Below, piece after piece: positions 1-5,145 of a DNA stretch of 5,145 nt. Where the stretch lies: NCBI GenBank assembly GCA_024684155.1, contig JAIKXK010000381.1, positions 1 to 5,145 on the forward strand. The letters are read 5' to 3'. The notes under the pieces are model-generated. The model saw nothing but the letters and a program-made list of their open reading frames with translations, was not told where the DNA came from and did not search any database. Source of the stretch: Lachnospiraceae bacterium. Its GTDB lineage: Bacteria > Bacillota > Clostridia > Lachnospirales > Lachnospiraceae. Both the position numbers and the translations under genes were made by a program. Position 1 is the first letter of the stretch; each line of letters opens with the position of its first letter.

Positions 1-1
1 T

Positions 2-29
2 GTGACATTGTAAAAGTCTATGGTAAAAT
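2..29 (+). promoter_or_regulatory. Candidate sigma-A-type promoter upstream of the aldo/keto reductase gene
   Basis: GTGACA at 2-7 matches the -35 consensus TTGACA at 5 of 6 bases. After a 16-bp spacer, TAAAAT at 24-29 matches TATAAT at 5 of 6. It is preceded by TGG, an extended -10 motif. Transcription would start near 36 and leave a leader of about 150 nt before the reductase start codon. Such matches arise easily in AT-rich DNA. A weaker alternative is TTGAAT at 123-128 with TAAAAC at 144-149, but its 15-bp spacer is short. This is inference from consensus matching only. Confidence 0.3.
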
Positions 30-77
30 TACTACATAAAACGTGAAAAATGAGGCGTAAATAAAAAGGATAAATAC

Positions 78-105
78 AAAAGCATATGAATAAAAGCATA
101 TGAAT
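78..105. repeat. Perfect 14-bp tandem duplication in the leader
   Basis: The unit AAAAGCATATGAAT occurs twice without a gap, at 78-91 and 92-105. The embedded string GAATAAAAG at 88-96 recurs at 125-133, so this leader is built from similar A-rich pieces. It lies between the candidate promoter and the reductase start. It may simply reflect replication slippage. No regulatory role can be shown from the sequence. Confidence 0.75.
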
Positions 106-139
106 AAGTAATGAAAAGGTGTTTGAATAAAAGGGGTAA

Positions 140-187
140 ATGTTAAAACACTTTGTATGCATATTCATTTACGACGGAGGTATGTAG
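140..187 (+). other. Possible 15-codon leader ORF ending 1 nt before the reductase start
   Basis: An ATG at 140-142 opens a frame encoding MLKHFVCIFIYDGGM and stops at TAG 185-187, one base before the reductase ATG at 189. A purine-rich AAGGGG at 131-136 precedes it but sits only 3 nt from the ATG, closer than normal for a ribosome binding site. The reductase's own GGAGG (176-180) lies inside this frame, so translation of the leader would affect access to that site. This geometry is compatible with translational coupling. A frame this short is expected by chance, so I treat it as a candidate only. Confidence 0.18.
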
Positions 188-188
188 T

Positions 189-1325
189 ATGAAAGAAAAG
201 TTTTTCCCAGAGGTAAAACGAAATTTTGGATTTGGTTGTATGCGACTTCCAATGGGGGTTGGTGTCAATAAAAAAGAGTTTTCCAAAATGATTGATTATT
301 TTATTGATCACGGATTTAATTATTTTGATACAGCCCATGGTTATTTAGCTGGACTTAGTGAGAAGGCCATTCGTAGCTGTTTAACAGAAAGATATGAAAG
401 AGAAGATTATATTTTAACAGACAAGCTTACGGGATCTTATTTTAAAAAAGAAGAGGATATTCGACCTTTTTTTGAAAAACAGTTAAAGGCTTGTGGGGTA
501 GATTATTTTGATTTTTATCTAATGCATGCTCAGGATGCAAAGATTTATCAGAAATTTAAAGATTGCCATGCATATGAAGCAGCACTTAAGTTAAGAGATG
601 AGGGAAAGATTAAGCATTTTGGTATTTCCTTCCACGACACACCTGATGTATTGGATCAGATTCTGACGGAGTATCCTCAGATTGAGGTGGTTCAGATTCA
701 GTTTAATTATCTGGATTATTTTAATCCTTCTGTAGAGAGCAAAAAGGTCTATGAGGTTTGTGAGAAACACAATAAGCCTGTAATTGTTATGGAGCCAGTG
801 AAGGGAGGAAGTCTTGTAAATCTTCCTGATGATGCAAAACTTGTCTTAGATGAAGAGAACAAGAAAAATAATACCGATTATAGTTATGCCAGCTATGCCA
901 TTCGATTTGCAGCAAGTTTTCCAAATATTTTCATGGTGTTATCCGGTATGAGTAATTTTGAACAGATGCAGGATAATGTTAGTTTTATGGAGGAGTTTGT
1001 TCCTTTCAATGACTCCGAATACGAAGCTGTGGATAAGATTCGAAAGGTATTTGATAACATGCAGATTATTGCGTGTACTGCCTGCCATTACTGTGTACTG
1101 GATAATGATTGCCCAAAGAATATTAAAATTCCAGAACTTTTCTCTTGCTATAATGATAGAAAGATGTTTAAGAACTGGAATCAGAATATGTATTATAATC
1201 TCATGACTCAGGAAGGTGGGAAAGCATCAGATTGTATTGGATGTGGAAAGTGTGAGCAGGTATGTCCTCAGCATTTGCCAATCCGAAGTCTATTAAAAGA
1301 TGTTGCAAGAACTTTCCGTGGATAA
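189..1325 (+). CDS. Aldo/keto reductase with C-terminal 4Fe-4S ferredoxin-type domain
   Basis: Predicted cytoplasmic oxidoreductase of 378 residues. Start: ATG at 189 follows GGAGG (176-180) with an 8-nt spacer. The frame also opens at a TTG at 153, but that lacks a site and adds 12 non-family residues. Residues 10-285 form the aldo/keto reductase barrel. The tetrad is intact: Asp47 and Tyr52 in FDTAHGY, Lys79 in TDKL, His113 in LMHAQD. GKIKHFGISFHD (139-150), VQIQFNYLD (168-176) and VMEPVKGG (200-207) match the anaerobe group with appended Fe-S clusters (COG1453 type). The C-terminal part has Cys296, 299, 302 and 308 (CxxCxxCx5CP) and Cys349, 352, 355 and 359 (CxxCxxCx3CP), enough for two [4Fe-4S] clusters. 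The family suggests NAD(P)H- or ferredoxin-linked carbonyl reduction; the substrate cannot be inferred. The first motif has 5 rather than the usual 3 residues before CP. The gene end is tandemly repeated downstream. It appears monocistronic. Confidence 0.93.
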   Translation: MKEKFFPEVKRNFGFGCMRLPMGVGVNKKEFSKMIDYFIDHGFNYFDTAHGYLAGLSEKAIRSCLTERYEREDYILTDKLTGSYFKKEEDIRPFFEKQLKACGVDYFDFYLMHAQDAKIYQKFKDCHAYEAALKLRDEGKIKHFGISFHDTPDVLDQILTEYPQIEVVQIQFNYLDYFNPSVESKKVYEVCEKHNKPVIVMEPVKGGSLVNLPDDAKLVLDEENKKNNTDYSYASYAIRFAASFPNIFMVLSGMSNFEQMQDNVSFMEEFVPFNDSEYEAVDKIRKVFDNMQIIACTACHYCVLDNDCPKNIKIPELFSCYNDRKMFKNWNQNMYYNLMTQEGGKASDCIGCGKCEQVCPQHLPIRSLLKDVARTFRG

Positions 1326-1389
1326 TAAAAGATGTTGCAAGAACCTTCCGCAGGTAGCAAAAGAAGTTATAAGAATTTTTCGTGGATAA
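1294..1389 (+). repeat. Three diverged tandem copies of a 32-bp unit covering the end of the reductase gene
   Basis: Copies lie at 1294-1325, 1326-1357 and 1358-1389 with an exact 32-bp period. Copy 1 is the last ten codons of the reductase plus its TAA. Copy 2 differs from copy 1 at about four positions and copy 3 at about seven. Read in the equivalent phase, the copies give KDVARTFRG-stop, KDVARTFRR-stop and KEVIRIFRG-stop. Since 32 is not a multiple of 3, copies 2 and 3 are out of frame with the gene and lie after its stop. They are untranslated remnants unless frameshifting occurs. Serial duplication of the gene end is the simplest explanation. No matching unit lies upstream of 1294. Confidence 0.85.
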
Positions 1390-1483
1390 AGTTATCAGTA
1401 AATAAGATTGTTATGAGGCGGTTTAATTTCAATATTTGAAATAGAGTTTTTGAAAATAAAAAATTTTGTTAAAAAGGGAAAAA

Positions 1484-1517
1484 TTTACCATTTGTTTACC
1501 AATTAAAATATACCATT
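1484..1517. repeat. Three short direct repeats (TTTACCATT-like) upstream of the propeller gene
   Basis: TTTACCATT at 1484-1492, TTTACCAATT at 1495-1504 and TATACCATT at 1509-1517 are near-identical and start 11 and 14 bp apart, about one helical turn. They end 33 bp before the ATG at 1551, where a regulator could bind near the promoter. No clear -35/-10 pair is visible. The rest of the 1390-1550 intergenic stretch is AT-rich with only a weak hairpin at 1426-1442. The arrangement is seen; a regulatory role is inference, since short AT-rich repeats are common. Confidence 0.3.
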
Positions 1518-1550
1518 AACATGTAAAAAGTTTATTTGGAGGGCAGACAA

Positions 1551-3233
1551 ATGGAGAAAGTAAAAAAGAAACATTCAGTGCTTAAGGTAGTACTGACAAT
1601 ATTACTTTTAGTTGTAGTAGTATGTGTTGTTTTAGCAATTATCGGATTTAAGCGAGCTGGAAGTAAAGGAGATGGTGGATATGCATACACCGATGAAATC
1701 ATGGAATTATCAGATGATTCTATTGGAGATGTTCAGGTCTCTACCATGCCCCTTGAGAATGGGACCCTATTAAAGAGAGGTAGTTTTACATACTCCGGCA
1801 GGGTTGTTTACACTGTAAAGGATGGTAAGAATACATCTTATTACACATGTAATGATGATGGTACTGATCAGTTACTTCTTTGCACAACAGAACTTTCAGG
1901 AGGGAATCGTTTATTACCGTTCTATGATAATACGAGAGTTCTCTTAGGTGATTATATTTTAGAATGTCCAAGTGGTCAGACACTGGATACTTGTGAAGAG
2001 GGACAGGCACAACTGATTCCAATTAATTTTCCAAAAGAATTTAGTGAGGATGATGCGGTAACAGATGTTTGGACAGAAGTAATAATTGCGCAGGATTGTA
2101 AGCATTTTGCATGGACCATACGAAGAAGTGATTGTGGTGCTGTAAATGCTATGGGTGAATTGGTTCGTGGCGAAGATGCCTATGAAATCGAGGGAGCAGA
2201 ATATATTAGTAATATGAATGCCTTTGAAGAAGATGGTGATTATTTGACTTATACACCAGAGATTGGTGGCGAAGTAAAGCAGTTTGTTCATGGAGGAACA
2301 GCTATTTCATTAGTTGGATCTGACTCTTGTGGAATGGGTGACTCTGTGGTTCAGGATGTGGCTACTGGGGAAGTAACACAGATTACTAAGACGCCGGGAT
2401 ATGATGAAACTACTATTTTCTCACCAGATGAAAAACTTGGAATGACTATGACATCCCGTTTTTCTGAAACATCAGATTTGGCAGTGTTAGGAACAGTGAA
2501 ACGTCCTTATGGTCAAACGCTTCATAATATTATGGGACAGATATACATGTATTCTGTTACAGGAGTTCGAAGTGGACGAGAGGGAAATGTTGGTCCAGCA
2601 TTGATTCGAATTAGTTATTCAATGAAAAAGGATGGATATAAAGGAATTGACCTTTCAGATCCTTCTGAGGAGTGGGTGTTTAATTCACCAATGTCCTGGA
2701 ATGATGATGGTTCAAAAGCGATGTGGATTGAGCGTGAAAAAAATGGAAATCATATTCGCTTACGTATAGTTACTTTGTTAGATTATCATCCTAGAAATCA
2801 GGTAGAAGTTCAAAATACTCCTGAGGTTGGAGATTATGCCGCTGCACCAAAAGAGAACATGGATTATAGTGGTCGTATTCAAGGAAAAGAATCAGGTTAC
2901 GTAGATGTAGAAAAGAAAAGTGGTTTACTTGGAAAAACTACGGTTACAGTAACATATCACGATTATAGTGATGATGGTGAGCATTACTACAATGGAACAG
3001 AGACTTCTTCGGGAGCTGTTATGACAAAAACTACTTATTATTCTGATTTAAAAGTAACAGATGAAGATGGTGAAGAAATTGGTGCAATGGATATTGATTT
3101 ACATTTTAGCGCTGCTTATAAGCTATCATCACCTGTTACAGGTTCGACAACACCTGAATTAGATACCGAAAATAGTCATGGGTTGGCAGTCTGGGAAGAT
3201 ACTAGTGCGAATATTTCATTATTGGTGGAATAA
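1551..3233 (+). CDS. Membrane-anchored extracellular protein with TolB/PD40-like beta-propeller repeats, function unknown
   Basis: A 560-residue protein. ATG at 1551 follows GGAGGG (1538-1543) with a 7-nt spacer; the frame's upstream TTG at 1536 overlaps that site and is unlikely. Residues 1-12 are basic (KVKKKH), and 12-33 form one strongly hydrophobic segment. The following GFKR and Gly-rich linker imply an uncleaved anchor with the rest outside the cell. No lipobox surrounds Cys25. Blade-like motifs are YYTCNDDGTDQLLL (97-110), ITKTPGYDETTIFSPDEKLG (278-297) and SPMSWNDDGSKAMWI (379-393), typical of TolB/PD40 propellers. Residues 440-525 are beta-rich with Tyr/Thr/Asp strands and may form a separate domain. 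Seven Cys lie in residues 100-260 and none after. There is no sortase motif or catalytic signature. A binding or envelope-associated role is likely, but no specific function can be assigned. Transcription probably ends at the hairpin 18 nt downstream. Confidence 0.85.
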   Translation: MEKVKKKHSVLKVVLTILLLVVVVCVVLAIIGFKRAGSKGDGGYAYTDEIMELSDDSIGDVQVSTMPLENGTLLKRGSFTYSGRVVYTVKDGKNTSYYTCNDDGTDQLLLCTTELSGGNRLLPFYDNTRVLLGDYILECPSGQTLDTCEEGQAQLIPINFPKEFSEDDAVTDVWTEVIIAQDCKHFAWTIRRSDCGAVNAMGELVRGEDAYEIEGAEYISNMNAFEEDGDYLTYTPEIGGEVKQFVHGGTAISLVGSDSCGMGDSVVQDVATGEVTQITKTPGYDETTIFSPDEKLGMTMTSRFSETSDLAVLGTVKRPYGQTLHNIMGQIYMYSVTGVRSGREGNVGPALIRISYSMKKDGYKGIDLSDPSEEWVFNSPMSWNDDGSKAMWIEREKNGNHIRLRIVTLLDYHPRNQVEVQNTPEVGDYAAAPKENMDYSGRIQGKESGYVDVEKKSGLLGKTTVTVTYHDYSDDGEHYYNGTETSSGAVMTKTTYYSDLKVTDEDGEEIGAMDIDLHFSAAYKLSSPVTGSTTPELDTENSHGLAVWEDTSANISLLVE

Positions 3234-3251
3234 ATAGTAACGTTATATCAT

Positions 3252-3290
3252 AAAAACAATACCGTCTAAATCAGACGGTATTGTTTTTTT
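3252..3290. terminator. Bidirectional intrinsic terminator between convergent genes
   Basis: AAAAACAATACCGTCT (3252-3267) pairs perfectly with AGACGGTATTGTTTTT (3273-3288), giving a 16-bp stem with the 5-nt loop AAATC. On the plus strand the stem runs into seven T's (3284-3290), and on the minus strand the A-run at 3252-3256 gives a five-base U tract. It begins 18 nt after the propeller gene's stop and lies 24 nt beyond the stop of the convergent TetR gene, so it can serve both units. Confidence 0.93.
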
Positions 3291-3312
3291 CATATATATA
3301 AATTATTACCCA

Positions 3313-3912
3313 TTAAGCTGCATGAGGTCTTACGCAGTGAATAATTGCATTGATCACCTGCTTTGGTTCATCATCACATTCATTGCTAATCCATTCATTT
3401 ATAATGGCATTTACACCATGCATATAAAATGCAATCCAGTAGTGTTGCTCATCTTTTGGAATCTGGAATTTATCCATAATAGGTTCCATAATATATTTTT
3501 TAATGTTTCTAAAATGCAAATCTGTTTGCATAGCAGAAGGGTTCTTTACACTGGCATAAAAGATTTTTTGATTGTCTTTTACATATCTTAAATAAGGAGT
3601 TAAAAATTCTTCGTTAATAATAATTAAATCATTGGCTTTGGAAGTTTGAATTTGATTAATAAATTCAGCAGCCTCCATTTGATAATAGGTGAATAGCTTT
3701 TTATTTACAGCAGCCATAGTTTCGGTCAAAAGATCTGTCATTCCTTCATAGTGAAGATAAAAGGTAGAGCGGTTTACACCTGCTTTTTCACAGATTTCTT
3801 TTACGGTAATATACTCATAGGCTTTGACTTCCAATAGGTAAATCAAAGCCTCATCCATGAGTTGTGCTGTATGAAAGTATTTACTTTGTGATTTGTTCAT
3901 CGGTTGTGTCAT
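3313..3912 (-). CDS. TetR/AcrR-family transcriptional regulator
   Basis: A 199-residue cytoplasmic DNA-binding protein. Residues 12-60 form the TetR N-terminal domain; the helix-turn-helix is TVKEICEKAGVNRSTFYLHY (36-55), with the characteristic AGVNRSTFYLHY recognition region. The all-helical C-terminal part (about 65-195) includes FYMHGVNAIINEWISNE (162-178), resembling the C-terminal domain found in DhaS-like TetR proteins; it would bind a ligand and dimerise, but the ligand is not predictable. Start: ATG at 3912 follows AAGGA (3921-3925 on the minus strand) with an 8-nt spacer; Met5 (3898-3900) is a possible but less supported alternative. The first 32 nt overlap the end of the upstream membrane-protein gene, so translation is probably coupled. 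It is the last gene of a three-gene unit and, as is common in this family, probably represses its own operon. Confidence 0.92.
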   Translation of the reverse strand: MTQPMNKSQSKYFHTAQLMDEALIYLLEVKAYEYITVKEICEKAGVNRSTFYLHYEGMTDLLTETMAAVNKKLFTYYQMEAAEFINQIQTSKANDLIIINEEFLTPYLRYVKDNQKIFYASVKNPSAMQTDLHFRNIKKYIMEPIMDKFQIPKDEQHYWIAFYMHGVNAIINEWISNECDDEPKQVINAIIHCVRPHAA

Positions 3913-4258
3913 TGCTTATTTCCTTTGCAAGTTCCATTATTTCAAAGGCGTATTTTTTCTTGCCCTTTGATAGAAGTACATTATATATGGGAAAATTGAC
4001 ACCTGCACCTATAATTCCAAGTCCTCCAATGACAGACCCAAGAACAATGCTTTGGAAAGAACCATCTCCGATTGCTCCCATGGCAAAGCACATGCCCAGT
4101 CCTAAATATAAGGTCATAATTGAACCAAAGCTGTAGGAAAAGATTAATGCCGGTCGCTTGGCAGCTCTGTCTAATTTCTTTAATGCTGTCAGTTTTGAAG
4201 TTTCCTTTGGGGCATATTGTTTTGCGATTGATTCTGCATAAATTTTATCTGTATTCAT
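3881..4258 (-). CDS. Small two-helix membrane protein of unknown function
   Basis: A 125-residue protein starting at ATG 4258 after AGGAGA (4264-4269 on the minus strand, 5-nt spacer). Residues 1-35 are charged and probably cytoplasmic (ALKKLDRAAKRPA). Two hydrophobic segments follow, at about 36-61 and 68-92; the second is Gly-rich (GSVIGGLGIIGAG, 74-86), suggesting tight helix packing. NFPIYNVLLSKGKKKYAFEIMELAKEI (88-114) is a basic then amphipathic tail, also probably cytoplasmic, so this is a hairpin membrane protein with both ends inside. From memory, similar short clostridial proteins with the NTxKIYAExIA start and KKYAFxIxELAKxI tail occur and are sometimes labelled dihydropteridine reductase. 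Nothing here supports that activity: no nucleotide-binding motif is visible. It lies 41 nt after the NTF2-like gene and overlaps the TetR gene, so it is probably co-expressed with and controlled by that regulator. Confidence 0.85.
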   Translation of the reverse strand: MNTDKIYAESIAKQYAPKETSKLTALKKLDRAAKRPALIFSYSFGSIMTLYLGLGMCFAMGAIGDGSFQSIVLGSVIGGLGIIGAGVNFPIYNVLLSKGKKKYAFEIMELAKEISNDTTDEQITK

Positions 4259-4299
4259 AATTGTCTCCTGTTCTGGGGTGATGTTTAGTTAGTTTCAAT

Positions 4300-4779
4300 T
4301 TATTGAGGCATATTGCCGCCGTCAGTATATAAATCCAATCTGGTAACCATAAGTTTTCCGTCAACTTCTTCAAACTTATTAAATTCAGTAACCATCATGG
4401 TAAATACTGGCGGATTATCAAGTCCCTTAGGAGTTAGATACATTTCATAACAAAGAGCTACTGTATCCTCGCTAACAATTGACTGAAGAATAGGACCCAT
4501 TTCCATGGAACAACGATCTCTTTGATCTTTCATACTGGTACGATAGTCTGAATAGATTTGCTCTCCGCCGATAGCATTAATTACGGCATTAGGAGCATAT
4601 AAACTATCTGCACATTTTAGCCATCCTTCATAGTCAGGTTGCCAGGTTCCCCACCAATCATACATACGTTTTTCCATTTCATCCTGAATAGAAGAAATCT
4701 CTTTTTTATCAATTTCTTCCATTGCATTTATACGAAGTTCCTTTGCATTTTCTATAGTTGCTTTTTCTGTTAATCTCAT
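4300..4779 (-). CDS. NTF2-like / SnoaL-like small protein, function unknown
   Basis: A 159-residue soluble protein starting at ATG 4779 after GGAGG (4790-4794 on the minus strand, 10-nt spacer). Residues 1-45 are helical and charged. The region from WLKCADSLYAPNAVIN (53-68) to FNKFEEVDGKLMVTRLDLYTDGGN (133-156) has the alpha+beta order of the NTF2/SnoaL cone fold: a helix, the 'lYapnAvi' strand, then long strands ending in 'dGKl..r.dlYtD'. The family includes ketosteroid isomerase-like enzymes and non-catalytic binding proteins; the acidic candidates Asp58, Asp149 (LDLY) and Asp153 (YTDGG) do not identify a reaction. No signal peptide is present. It is the first gene of the operon with the membrane protein and TetR regulator. 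It may bind or process the small molecule sensed by that regulator, which is inference from position alone. Confidence 0.85.
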   Translation of the reverse strand: MRLTEKATIENAKELRINAMEEIDKKEISSIQDEMEKRMYDWWGTWQPDYEGWLKCADSLYAPNAVINAIGGEQIYSDYRTSMKDQRDRCSMEMGPILQSIVSEDTVALCYEMYLTPKGLDNPPVFTMMVTEFNKFEEVDGKLMVTRLDLYTDGGNMPQ

Positions 4780-4803
4780 TTCTGAAATTCCTCCTTTTGT
4801 TTG

Positions 4804-4867
4804 TTTACAAGTAAAGTGTAGTCTCTAACAAAAGAAAACAGAACAACACAAAGTGAAGAAAGTGTTG
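4804..4867 (-). promoter_or_regulatory. Candidate operator region for the TetR regulator (two inverted repeats)
   Basis: Two inverted repeats lie just upstream of the first operon gene: TTTAC-AA-GTAAA at 4804-4815, directly behind its ribosome binding site, and CAACAC-N12-GTGTTG at 4844-4867. TetR dimers bind such symmetric sites near their own promoters, so these are the natural places to look. Arms of 5-6 bp with flexible spacing are expected about once or twice by chance in a region of this size, so support is weak. Confidence 0.2.
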
Positions 4868-5072
4868 AATTCAGAAATCATATAAATGATGAGGTAAAAA
4901 CTTATGATAGGAAAATAAATCTGTGTTATTAGAATTATTTCCCGGTGAAATTTTTATATAATTTGCTTCAGATTATGATAAGTGAAAAATGTTAATGAAA
5001 TGTAAACAGGTAGTTTAATAATCATCTTAAAGATAATAGATTAAAATAAAATTTGAATTATAAACCTGCCTA

Positions 5073-5145
5073 CCTTAATTGCCTTAATTGAGTTTTAATC
5101 TATAATTCTTCCTTAATTGCCTTAATTGTTACCTTAACTGTTACC
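5073..5145. repeat. Array of 9-bp repeats CCTTAATTG, cut by the window edge
   Basis: Perfect CCTTAATTG units occur at 5073-5081, 5082-5090, 5111-5119 and 5120-5128 as two adjacent pairs whose starts are 38 bp apart. One variant, CCTTAACTG, lies at 5132-5140. The flanking TTACC then recurs at 5129-5133 and 5141-5145, suggesting a 12-bp phase that continues beyond the window. The units cannot pair with each other to form hairpins, because all are in the same orientation. Possible meanings are slippage-prone intergenic sequence, iterated protein-binding sites, or the edge of a larger repeat. Confidence 0.75.

Larger units (their letters stand above)
4780..5145. other. Gene-free intergenic region upstream of the minus-strand operon
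   Basis: No frame of convincing length or with a ribosome binding site occurs on either strand. The left part should hold the minus-strand operon promoter, but no clear -35/-10 pair is seen; TACACT near 4816-4821 (minus) is at best a weak -10. TATAAT at 4957-4962 on the plus strand is a perfect -10 hexamer with no good -35, and could belong to a rightward gene outside the window. TGTTTACA (4802-4809) recurs inverted at 5001-5008. The right end is occupied by the CCTTAATTG array. Confidence 0.6.

Noticed and set aside
1..39. Open frame from the left edge to TAA at 37-39, ending in KVYGKITT, possibly the tail of an upstream plus-strand gene
   Set aside because: Only 12 codons are visible, which is expected by chance, and it overlaps the candidate promoter. 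No family signal can be read from it.
111..146. An 11-codon frame starting at ATG 111
   Set aside because: No ribosome binding site precedes it, and its length is at chance level.
1426..1442. AT-only-like hairpin ATTTCAA-TAT-TTGAAAT followed by a short T run, as a reductase terminator
   Set aside because: The 7-bp stem has one G-C pair and the T run is four bases away. It is too weak to call a terminator.
1611..1640. Lipoprotein signal around Cys25 of the propeller protein
   Set aside because: The residues before the Cys are VVVV, which does not fit a lipobox (small residue at -1), and hydrophobic sequence continues after the Cys. A plain membrane anchor fits better.
1803..1820. TTTAC-ACT-GTAAA inverted repeat resembling the motif near 4804
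   Set aside because: It lies inside a coding sequence, and a 5-bp-arm repeat is expected by chance in AT-rich DNA.
1786..2291. Minus-strand frames of 78 and 110 codons inside the propeller gene
   Set aside because: They lie entirely within a well-supported plus-strand gene, lack ribosome binding sites and encode no recognisable domain.
3322..4136. Plus-strand frames of about 90 codons opposite the TetR and membrane-protein genes
   Set aside because: These are antisense shadows of supported minus-strand genes, with no ribosome binding sites.

Overview
The window is AT-rich, has strong GGAGG-type ribosome binding sites, and encodes a ferredoxin-like aldo/keto reductase typical of strict anaerobes. 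Together these point to a low-GC Gram-positive anaerobe of the Clostridia, most likely a Lachnospiraceae-type gut bacterium. That placement rests on protein and sequence style; no phylogenetic marker is present. I see no rRNA, tRNA, CRISPR array, insertion sequence or phage gene.

Left half, plus strand. A 188-nt leader holds a plausible promoter, a 14-bp tandem duplication and a tiny possible leader ORF. It precedes a 378-residue aldo/keto reductase with a complete D/Y/K/H tetrad and two Cys-rich Fe-S motifs at the C-terminus. The last 32 bp of this gene, stop codon included, are followed by two diverged tandem copies, a distinctive feature. After 225 nt of AT-rich intergenic DNA comes a 560-residue protein with one N-terminal membrane anchor and a large external part containing beta-propeller (TolB/PD40-like) repeats. 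It ends just before a strong symmetric hairpin that can terminate transcription from both sides.

Right half, minus strand. Three genes run leftward as a likely operon: an NTF2/SnoaL-like small protein, a 125-residue two-helix membrane protein, and a TetR-family repressor. The last two overlap by 32 nt, and the repressor's ribosome binding site lies inside the membrane-protein gene. The regulator probably controls its own operon, but neither the ligand nor the operator can be fixed from the sequence. The left and right transcription units converge on the shared terminator.

The right end (4780-5145) has no gene. Its last 73 bases hold an array of the 9-mer CCTTAATTG that runs into the window edge.

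I found no convincing new biological system. The items most worth following are the triplicated gene tail at 1294-1389, the uncharacterised NTF2-like/membrane protein/TetR operon, and the 9-mer array at the right edge.
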